Assembly (NCBI GenBank): GCA_011800805.1
Contig: MPNW01000100.1
Coordinates: forward strand, 1-64,000
Source: Hirudo medicinalis
Lineage: Eukaryota; Annelida; Clitellata; Hirudinida; Hirudinidae
Direction: 5' to 3'
DNA: 64,000 nucleotides
Under the pieces are notes generated by a model, which worked only from the letters and a program-made list of their open reading frames with translations, made no database searches and was not told where the DNA came from. Positions within the stretch are counted from its first letter, which is position 1. Every line of letters starts with the position of its first letter. This document shows, one piece after another, positions 21,845-32,900 of this stretch. Position numbers and translations under genes: made by a program.

Positions 21845-24800
21845 TCATGTGCGAACACTCGGATTCATTCCAACCTTCAAAATGACATCGTCAACGTCAG
21901 ATTGTTCACTCAGTGAGTTACTACCGACATCCTGATCTCTCTTTAACGAGCTGACAGGCGACGCAGGTGTTTCTCGTTCAATGGGACAAGGTTTGGCTGC
22001 TGAAGATCTAAAATTAATCAATCTAATTTATACAATTATTAATTGTTGTTTCATTTCTGATGTTTCTTTTTCGCTCGTCGTGGCTTTCGTTTTTCTTTAG
22101 TGATTGTCTTTCTTTTCGTTTTGGTCATATTAGAGGCGCTTTTAAAGTGTCCTTTGACCAAATTTTTGGAAATAAAATAAATTAAATAAATTATCTAATT
22201 TTGTTTATTTATATTCTAATAGCATCCAGAATATCGAAAGCAATAGGATGGTCCATGTTGTATCCTGGGGGTGCCTTAATATTAAAATGCTTAAGTAGTT
22301 ATGTTGGTGTACTATGTATCCATAACAATCCAAAAAATAAATTTCAATAGAGCGTTATCCTTAGTTTTGATAAAAATTTTCCAGCATACATCGCTCAAAC
22401 CTGACATTTGAAAATTATTTATTTTATAAGCACATCTTTTGAGCGCTTAAGGATCTAAAACAGGACATATGAATGTATGAAACAAGGCACTATGAACAAT
22501 CAACTTAAATAATGGACAAAAACCAATCAGCCGAAACGCTTCACGTGCTTAATGTGTTAAGATTCTAGCTTTATCAGATAAATTAGCATCTATAAACAAG
22601 ATTGAAATTGAAAATGAAGTTGAAATAACTAACAATTTCTCTGCATTGTTCAATCTTGCAAATTTTGACTTGTAGGTAGGTATGCTGTCTGTTTCAAGTT
22701 CAGAATTTGTTTGCTTTTTCTGATTTATTCTTTTCTTGGTCGCCCCTTCGCAAATTCGAGACTCCCTCCTTTTGTATGAAGTCTGTAATCAAACGGGTTT
22801 TATTTTTTTTTTAAATTATTAAACTTCAAAAGCGGAATAGAGAATACATCGGGCATCGATAGCCCAATGGTTAAGGCTTTCTCGTTGGTGCGGCTACGTT
22901 ACGAGTAACGAGTTCAAATCCTAGCTGCTCGCAAGAGTTTCTATAAATAACGAAGACAAGTCAACAGTCAATGTTCCAATGTTCTACTAGACGCTTGGAT
23001 TCCGGAAAACTTCCAGTAGCATGTGAAACTGTTGATGAAACAAAACTCTGACCATGTAGCTGTTTTTGACACAAAATGTCAGCTCGACAACGTTACGACC
23101 AAAAAGGGAAAAACGAGAACCAAAGAAATCGCATAACGTTCTAAGAATTAACAAATTCCAACAAAACTTAAACATTAACCTTAAAGACAAGGTTATCTTT
23201 GTTGAGAATCTTGTCTGATTCAACCGCGGAAAGCAAACCGACATCATAGGACGTGCTCCTGTCAAATCTAATACTTCTCGGCGGTTTAGCGACCACTTGA
23301 GGCTGTGGGGATGTTACATCTTTGTGAAGATTTATGTTGTATTGATGAGATAGAGGACCTTTATGAGCCTGGATAAATTATTTAATGTAAATATCAAATA
23401 ACTTAAATTAGAATCTTAACACTAAAAATAATTTTGTAACAAAGAATACATTATTTGAATGCGGCCTCCGACATTTTAATCAAAGCCTTAGTTCTTTCCC
23501 GACTCGACCGATTTGAGTGAAGAACGTATAGGCCGACTTCCCATCCAAACCCCCTCGCCCCAAGGAGTATATAATATATGATATCTTATTATCCAACGTC
23601 AAAACTTTTAGTTCTACCGATTAGAAGAGCGCAACTTCCTTGCATACATCAAAACTTTAAATGAGTTTTTTTCTAGATATTTCAAATAAACCACTTTATT
23701 CCAAATTGGGATCTTCTTAAGCGGAAAATTGAGACGGTTCGTCTTTTTATGGTTAACATAAAATAAGTTTCATGTCATGAAATATAAACTGTTACAAAAT
23801 GCCCTAACATATTTTTAAATGTAATATTATTCTGATCAATTGAATTTGTTCATGAAATCTCCCTATCTTTTTCTACTAACGTAATCATAGCTTTCCTTGA
23901 AATCTTCTGCTAAAAGTGCAGCTCCTCCCTCTTTCAACGTCCCTGTGAGGCAGGAATAAACGATCCAAATTATAAAAAGGACGATTATGAAGGAAACAAA
24001 AACCAAGAGGAATATGGTCCAAGCTGGAATGAGAAGAGTGGAGGAGGGAGAGGGTGGAAGTGGTGGTGGTTCAGTTGATGCCAGAAAATCAGCGAATGAA
24101 ATTGGGAAGCTAAGAACCTGAAATGGGTGGGTGCAATGAACAATATTCAGATGAATAGAATCAATTGAAAAGTAGTTGACAAGAACCTCATCAACGGTTT
24201 TCAGCTGTTGATTAAGAAGGTTGTAACTTCCGTATAGTCTGAAAATGCTAACCACTGTAGAAGCATCTACCGGCGACCTCTCGCCTGTTCGTCCCTGGAA
24301 AACGGCAAATAGTACTTGGACAGCTGAAGCTTCGAGAATACTGCCTTGAGCGGAATCATAGTCATTGTATTTTATGTTGGATAGCGTGGTTAACCATCTG
24401 GGTGTGGTACCGTTGCCGTAAGTAGGATTGAAGACAATAACCGTTTTATTACCAATTGAGTCTGCTTCATATTTCTCCATCCTCAGAGGCTTTGACGAAT
24501 TGTTGGAAGGAAGAATGTCATTTTTGGGTATGGTTGTCAAATTGCTAGGCTGCATATCTGAATCAAAACTTCTTTTGCTTCTTGGACAGCTCCACAAACA
24601 GGTCATGTTGATTATCTACAATTATTCTCATTTGGCAAGATACCAATAGTTGCAAGATTAAAAATCATAATATATATTTTGTTTTCTCGCATTAGCAGAT
24701 GATATGCCAATAAAGTTCTGCCAAAATTTCAGGATAGCAATATGTAAAAGAGTAGTATTAGAACATCGCGGCTCTAAATCCAACTTACATGAACTGTAAC

Positions 24801-26309
24801 ATTGATATAATTCTTTGTCAATACTATGTGATTGAAGGCCAATGCTAGATCTACAATAAAAGTGGTTATCAGTTATGATTTACCCTTATATTGTTTCAGA
24901 ACAATTAAGCTTATAAGCAAGATTTGTAATGTTCTCTATTATTTAAAAATGACTTGAGGCTACTGCTGAATGGAATCACTTAAGGATTAATCACCGAATC
25001 GCTACAGGTCATATGGTGTCCCATAAAAACACAACCTCCATAACAAAAGCAAAGAAAAGTTTTGCTAAAGTAACGATAACGATAACGATACAGAGTTTGA
25101 TTAGAGTGGTATATGGTAAGTCATTGATTAACACTTAACAAATTATAGTGGCCCTTAAAGATTGTCTCATGTATAGAAACCACTTCACTTTAACTTCCTA
25201 TTTAATAGCCTACAGACTCTAAGCTAATCTTGAATTCATTCAGTGTTCTGACTTCCACCGTTTGTGCCTTGAGCTTATTCCAGCGTTCAACCACTGTGGC
25301 TCCAAAGAATGTGGAAGAAGTTCCAAAGTTCCCTGTTGCTTTCTTAAACATCTTACACCGGTGTCCCTTTCTTCGCATATCTTTGACAGTCTCAAGAACT
25401 TTCCTGGATTAATTTCTACTTTACCAGTAATTATTATGTAGATTTCTATGAAGTCTCCCCTAGTCTACATTGCGTCTCTTTTCTAATGTGGTCATTTTAG
25501 AAAGCTAAAAAAGCTCTTGAATTAGGATTAAAAACAATATTTCGTGATAAGGTCCCCGTTTAGTTTAGCAAAGGTTTCTAACAGCTGCTTACCATCTCAT
25601 CTCAGATGTCTGTTGGGATTTCAATAGATTATTTTTTCTAAATTTTTCTATCAACTAATTTACTTTTGAATGATGCATGAACAATCTTAGTTTAAGTTAT
25701 TTTCCAAATGAGTTTTTACTTTTCAAGGTGATTTTGATTTAATTATATGGAATCATATAGGGATTGTTGGCAATGGCTTCCATGTATTGTCCTAAATCGG
25801 CAATATGTTTATCGTGAAAGATTCGTTTTGCAGAAAAGCAGTCGATGTTTCAGTTTTATAAAATATCGTACAACTAAACCTTTTTCTAGAGAGTCTCTGT
25901 TTATGGGCCAAAGGGACTTTATGCGGATCATTACCAAAAAGGGAACTGCTTCGTTAGCCAGGGTGAAGTTGTTGTTAGCCGTGTTGTTGTTTGCTGTCGT
26001 ACTGTTATTCGTTATGTTATTGATTGTTGAAGCAGTGCTCTCTGTTATATTGTCGCTGTTCTCAGTAGTACCATTAATTACAACGTTCGAGGGAAGGTTG
26101 CCGACCAGAGTATTTTTTGTCAAGTTTCCAGACAAACCTCTTTTGACCAGGATTTTCAAATTTTGGTCGCATTCGATCGAATGTTTGCTTGATAGGGAAA
26201 CCAAAGTCAAACAAATGAATGCCAAACTTCCTCTCAATAACCTCCTTTCCTTAAGCAAATGTAGATTACGACCAGGCATCGGAGCTCGAAACTTCATTAC
26301 GTGGCTCAA
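21845..26309 (-). CDS. Single-pass membrane glycoprotein, about 524 aa, family uncertain
   Basis: Five exons, all phases agreeing: 25935-26309, 23881-24615, 23180-23368, 22670-22782, 21845-22007. The N-terminus has a hydrophobic signal (LLRGSLAFICLTLVSLSS) about 25 residues after the first Met. The start could instead be one of two later Mets. Next comes an Asn/Thr-rich stretch with many N-x-S/T sites, then an extracellular module with AVQVLFAVFQGRTGERSPVD and LNQQLKTVDEVLVNYFSID. A Pro-rich stalk (PPPLPPSPSS) precedes one membrane segment (WTIFLLVFVSFIIVLFIIWI). The cytoplasmic tail of about 180 residues is Ser/Lys-rich and ends VGMNPSVRT. The layout and the AVQVLF segment loosely recall KIAA1549-type proteins, but I would not assign it. 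A receptor or adhesion role is inference. Confidence 0.6.
22853..22937 (+). repeat. tRNA-like SINE head
   Basis: GGGCATCGATAGCCCAATGG, then TTAAGGCTTTCTCG and ACGAGTTCAAATCC, gives A-box-like and B-box-like elements at tRNA spacing. It lies in the intron between exons 3 and 4 of the membrane-protein gene, on the opposite strand. It is a different sequence from the SINE at 18337. The acceptor stem does not close, so it is not a working tRNA. Confidence 0.55.
25080..25100 (+). repeat. (CGATAA)n short tandem repeat
   Basis: Three to four units of ACGATA in an intron of the membrane-protein gene. Confidence 0.6.
25195..25410 (-). pseudogene. 3' end of a CR1/jockey-like non-LTR retrotransposon
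   Basis: On the minus strand one frame reads MRRKGHRCKMFKKATGNFG, then STFFGATVVERWNKLKAQTV, then EVRTLNEFKISLESVG and stop. The pattern F-F-x-x-x-V-V-x-x-W-N-x-L...V-x-x-x-F-K is the standard C-terminus of many CR1/jockey-type LINE polyproteins. The copy is 5' truncated and sits in intron 1 of the membrane-protein gene in the same orientation. Confidence 0.65.
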
Positions 26310-26976
26310 AGGCTTTGACTTCTAACCGAGTCCTGATTTTCGTCGATAAGAAGACAATTAAAACAGAAAACGAATTTCCAGAGTAAAACGAATCAACAAT
26401 TCTCCGAGAATGTTCTCTTGCTTTGGTATGCGTCATTAAAGCAACCTGACGCAATACGCAGCTGCCTCGGCTTTCCCTCCCCGATCAAAGGGAAACACAG
26501 GTAAACCCAACGGGTCGATCGATTCTCATAAATGGTTTTTAAATGCTCCTATCTCATGCGAAAAAGCCCTGAGCACAGTTTAATTTACCATTTAGTGATT
26601 TAAACAAAACTCTACAGCTTTTAAACTAAACTTTGGAAGTGGCATTACTCCAAAGTCCATCTAAGTGGACTCCCACCTAGGACCATCCAGCATGATTAGC
26701 TCTGACGAAATGAGCTTCAAATTCAAGATAATAGCCGACCCGCAAAGTCGAATTTTCCCAATAAACCAGCTTATTACCTCAGAATCACGAAATTGAGAAT
26801 TGTTGGAAGTTACCAAAATCATTCTCGAATTAATTTCACTTTCATTGGTAAAGATTTAAAAACATCTCTCTCTGGAATGAAAAATAAACTTAATAAAAAC
26901 AAAAAGTAAAAAATATGAAGCAGAATATTTAAGGCTGGCATATCAAGTTCTGGTAAGCCTTAAAGAAAACCAGGGA
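26310..26976. other. Intergenic, between the membrane-protein gene and TBC1D8/9
   Basis: Should hold the promoter of the membrane-protein gene near 26310-26550 and the 3' UTR of TBC1D8/9 below 26977. No ORF, RNA gene or repeat is recognised. Confidence 0.45.
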
Positions 26977-29900
26977 TCATGATGTATTCGGGGAGACAGG
27001 AGGGGAGCTGACCTGTCTTGAATATTTCCTCTGCTGGTGTGTGCTGACCTTAAGGCCTAGATCGTGTTGTTTTTCAAAAAATGAAACCAAAGCACCTTCT
27101 GTCAACATTGAAGCAACAAACTGCTCAAATGTGATGAACCAACTAGCTTCATCATTCACATTGGACAACGAAACCGAGCTATTTGAGGAAGCTTTCAAGG
27201 CGATGGTATTCACATGGTTTGATAGATTCAATTTTGATTCTTGTTCACACTTGCAAGATTGGTGACTCTCAGATTTGATCTTAGTCTTCAATTTTAATTT
27301 CCTGCCTGCTTCACCAATCTGTAGCAGCAAATTGGCAACAGTCGCCAATGAATGATAAAGTGTCTGCTCCTCAGGATGATTCAGGAACAGGTCATACAGA
27401 GTTTTGCACATCAATATGAATTGACTCTGTAATGAAAGGAACCTTATTAATATTGCCATCGCAAATATTATCATCATCATCCAAACCTGGTTCATGAACT
27501 TGTGTTTTGAAAAGCATTTTTTGGTAAGAATGTTTGAGGGCAACAGATTACTTTGACCATCTAGGCTACAACAGTTGTCATTTAAAGATAGATCCTGCAA
27601 AGCTGCAAAAAGACTGACACTTAAGTGACATTCACAAATAACTACAATATTTTATAAGAAATTGAAGAAATAATTTAAAGAATAACCTCTGCTGTTGCTG
27701 GAAACAAAGTATTCCATGGCATCCATTGCAGGCTCTGCTAAAGTAAGACCACTTAGTAATGTTAATATTATGTACTCTGTAATATTTTAAAATCATTATC
27801 GTTAACAAGATACATATTGTTATAATTATGTTGTTATTAGCATGAACATATTGTCCAACCTTCAGTTATACCACCTTCAGGATATTCGTAGTCAAGCAGA
27901 GCAGGAGGTAGGTGGAGCCGAAAGATGAGGAGCAATTTTTCAACCAAATCTGACCTATACATTATGCCCAAAAGCCAAACAAATGAGCGGAAATTGACAA
28001 ACCCCTCTCCTTTCTCATCCAACAGCTGGAAGGAAAGGGAATTGGAAACAATTGAAAACACGAACTAGGTGAAAATATGTGTTATTAATATTAAATAAAT
28101 CGTTACATGTTGACATATTACACATTGATAATAAATTTAAATCATGCCATTGGCTCAAAGGTTTTATTTAAAGAAATGAGAAGCAGATGTCAAGCAATTA
28201 ACTAAAGTAGTAAGTGGTTGGGAAAGTCAGGTGCCTAACATAATAAATTAAAATTATCTTTAGATAATATAATTAGGATTACATTAAGATTATATTTACA
28301 TATAAAAGAATACATACACATGTGCTTGACATTGGGATGCAATTGTGAAAGACAAGAAGTAAGCTCAAGAGAAATTTATGGCAGGCATATGAAAAAGTTG
28401 GCAAAAAAACAAGAAATATTGTAAATATTTTTATATTTACAATATTTCAGCTCTCAGGTCCAAGGAAATCTTAAAATTTCATTAAATGCAATGAGAGCAA
28501 AGTAAGTAGGTCAAGATTCTTCAAAAGTTTTTCCCCATTCACTTGGGAATAATTAATCTTTGTCCTGATGCTTTCTCATGACAACTGGTGATTTCCTGAT
28601 ATTGACCCCTATTTTCCTTTTGGTAAACCTCCTATTCAAACCTTATAATTCATCTTCATCTCCATTCATCTTCTTCTGTCTTACTGTCATCATTAAGTTC
28701 TTACCAATCTCCTAAATATCATTGATACATATTTATTTTTATTTTATTTCAACAAAATGAAGAGTCACAAATAACCACCAACACAAATACTTAGTGATGT
28801 AGTTCTATAAATAGATATAGAATGATGCAGACAAGTAAGAATTGAAATCATTTAATTATAAGATGCTTGTTAAGATCAGTGGAAGAGAGAAAAGATTGGA
28901 ATTGAGTTAGTACTGTGGAGCTGATGATTTCGGGAGGCAGAAAATTCCGGGGTTTGACGATTCTTTGATGAAGAAATGTAGCCCATGAGTTGTGATCTTG
29001 GTTGTAAGCTGTATATTATGAGGGCTCGAGACTGGGGGGCAATATTCGAGGAATGGGCAAACATAGGTGCAATATTCTCTGTTCAGAATTTTTTGTCTCT
29101 TGAGTGATATATTTTTTAAAAAGAGTCCTAAACATTTCTTGGCGGGCCCTAGACGTTTTAATGATGATGATGAGGACGACGACAACAACAATAATAATAA
29201 AAATAACAGTTAACTAACTCCGATAACGGTTTAAATAAAAAATTATAAATCCAACCCTGAAGCACCTGAGAGCCAAAACGTCGGTTTGTGTACCGGAAGA
29301 CCATGGAGAGAGATAAGTGAGGAGGTCGCTGAAGTGGGTCAGTGACAATCGATAAGATTCATAGAAAGGCTTGCGAGGGTCATACTTGTCAAAGAGTTCA
29401 GCAACGTCACAATTACTTGATGTGCTCTTGATGCTGTTCATTGTGTAGCACTCTTCCTATAATGCCAATTATAATAATTGAAATTGTAATATCATTTGTA
29501 ACATGGTGATCAAAGATTACTTCAACAATAATATCAATAATAGAAACCACTATTAAAATAATATCTAGTTACCCTAAACATCCTATAAATGTCCCTAAGT
29601 TCTTCTCGATTGAAGGAAGTGTCATCTGAGATGCTGCTCACAACATTTTTCATGGAGGCATCTTCCAGTGACTGACATTGATAGAACAACATAATAAAGG
29701 CATTAATAATAAAAATAATGTGATTAAATTAAGAAAAAAGACACAAGTTTTCATTTATAAATTTAAAGTGTGACAATAAATAAACAAAAAAGTATAATTA
29801 TAATTAATATTATACTAAAATGCATAAATAATCATCTCATCTCACAAATTCAACAACAGTACTATTGTGGCAATAAGTATCAGAATAATGGAAAACTGAC

Positions 29901-32900
29901 TCAACGATTGTAACAACTGCAGGATTTTATAAAGATATATAAAGATGAGAATGTCAACCTGCACAACTTTGATCCTATGTGTCAGCCTCATTTCATTGAT
30001 ATCAGAATTTGTGATAGAGCCAAATTTGGAATAGGCATTCTGTATAAGACTGAAGATGTCTGGTGTGCTCTAAAATTATGGTAGATTCTTTGTGAAGTTA
30101 GAAATAGAATGATAACTAATCCTGTAGCCTCACAGTCCTGATTCTTTTCATCACTACATCATCACTCTTCATCATTATCATCATCCTTATTATCATTGTT
30201 AATTAACTGGTAACTTATTAAACAAAGTATTTACTCTTAAACAAATAGTTATAAAAACCAATTAAGCAACTAATTGAAAGATGTTGAAAAATTAATGAAA
30301 ACTCAAAGAAACCTTTTTTGAGGAGGTGGGCTTCTCCAAAGGATCCCTTAGTGACTTACTCTCTCTACCAGAGATAGAGGCAAAAAAATCGTTAACTATA
30401 GACAGAGCACAGCCCTCATCCTTACACATAATAAGTTCATCTTTCAGGTGGTCAATCACAGCCAATGATATGATAAAAATTACCTGTGGAAAGTTTTAAT
30501 TATATGACAATAAGAAATTTAAATATAGAATTAAGTTCATCCCCAATTCTGTTACCTTCAAGCCATTAACCTCAACTCAATCATGATCACCTCACATCAA
30601 TAATCAAGACATACCCTAGCCCCATCATAGAAGAAACAGTCCATTATGTTGAGTGCAAGTTCATATGGAAGGACACTGAATGGATATCAAAATGTAATGA
30701 AAGTGGTAACAACATCAGAGATTAAGGCTGATTAAGATAAGCATAATAACAATGAATTCATGACATGCCTTAGGAAGAGGGTAAGGAACCAGGAGAGAGA
30801 GATAATGCTGATAAGATTGAGCTGCAGAAGGAGAGAAGCCAGTTGTGGAAGGTATCTCTCAATAAGCTCTGCAAACACACCTGGATAAAAGAAACCAATC
30901 AACTGAATAGTTTATTAATCTTGTCAACAAATCCGAAAACCAATGTTTTTGTGAAAATCTAGAATTAGGAGTTAATTTAACCAAATGAACCAAAAAGTAA
31001 AACAATACCATCGTCGTTATCACTGACCTTGATCAACAAGAACTCCTACGACCTTAACATTGTAATAGTCTGGCAGTAGTCTGTTACAAATAGCAGACAG
31101 AAGATAGAATGCTTCTTCCTCATTCAGGTATAACAGTAGCACACTTGTCACCATGTTTATGCCCTGACAGTATCCTGAGTTCAATCACCATTATCATAGC
31201 ACCATCAATATCATATTTTCTTTGATGTATGTTGTCAATAAATTCATACACACCAATAGAAGGATTCCTGTAGGCATTAGCCATGAGCACCCTCCGGAGA
31301 GTTGAGAGTCCAGTCTCATTCTGATAGGCTGGATGTTCAGGCAGAGATCTTCGAAGATCTCTTTCTATTTCATCTGTTGTGAAATTCACCATAGAGTTGC
31401 TCTCTCTCAAAAGCCTGGCATAACAGCCCTCACTGGATGCCATCTGAAGATACACACATGCCAGAAAAGATGTTAATAATAGTAAGGGCAATGCTAATAG
31501 AAAAACACTAACACTCTAATTTAGATTGACATCAACATGAATTTTAAGCATTGTTAATATCTAGGCTCTAATATTGATGGCATTTAATATAATCATGCAT
31601 CATTTTGCTAAAGATATTTGTAAGAAAAGATTCAGTGATATTTCTTACCTCATAGATGGCACCTGAAGACACCATCCACATTTCTCCCCTCAAGTCATCT
31701 GGGATACCACTCAAGATCAAGTTACGACCCTCGTGAGTTCTGTACATACTGACTCCCCTAGTGTCATCATCATAAAGTGTCTTAGCCAATTTTATATTAA
31801 GTTAATTGAGAATATATAATGGCAAAGTAGCATTTATTCATTAAAAATGAGCCAAAAGGTTAGCCTGCTAAATAGCAATTGTTGAACGGGAAACATGAAT
31901 GAGAAAGAAACATCAGTGCAACGCAATGTAGCATAGAAAGAATTTTGTAATCATATTTTAAATATGAGCTGTGATAATGCCATGTATGGAGCTTGAGATA
32001 TCAAGAAAATTAAGACATAATAATAATGATGTTAATGACAATAAGAACAACACAACAACAGCAGCAACAACAACCACAACGATAACGACAATAACAACTT
32101 CAATAACAATAATAATAATCAATACTGTCAACAGCTCAAAATAGTTGCCTTCCATATTCTTCAAAGTGCAAGCCCCACAACTGCCTCTTCACCTGATCCT
32201 TAACCAAAAGATTTTGGTCTAATGAGGGAAATAGGCTTCTTAATGCAGGTATGAACTTTGTTTCTTCAGATGTTCCAGAAATTGGCAAAAAAGATCTTTT
32301 CATATCACATGATTCTGAGATAGACAATCTTTTGGGGTCATATGTAGTGAAACTGAGGGAAGTTGAAAGAATTTGTGAAGGACTGTGGCAGAATTCTGGC
32401 AGGGAGCACAAGAGGTCAGAAATCCTCTCGAGTACAAGATCACGATCAATCAAGTTGGCAAATAGGTAGTTGACCTGATTTATAATTAATAAATGCTTAA
32501 TGTAACATTTTAATCCAATTCATCTATTTGCTATCGATTTAATTCTCATCATGTCATCACTGTACCCTACCTTGTTTCTTGTTGTAATGAGGATAGTGTC
32601 AGGCAGAATTCCCTTTGTGCTGTTATCAACCTTTTCCACCAGACTCACCTCCGATAAAGGGATGACCATGCTCACTAGACCTTTAACCTTTTTGCAGCAG
32701 AAACTAATCATCAACATCTTTTAATCTGTTTTATGCAATATTAATCACCTCCGACTATATTTACTATATAGCTTTAGATTTAGTATCCTAATAAGCTGGT
32801 TAGTATCCTAATAAGCTGGTTACAAATTGAGAGTTAATTTAGTCATCATCATCAGCTTGTGATTTCAATAGAAGAGGGCAATTTTATGGCCCATAGTGTT

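Noticed and set aside
25747..26325. 192-codon plus-strand ORF
   Set aside because: It is the antisense shadow of the signal-peptide exon of the minus-strand membrane-protein gene, whose splice phases agree.
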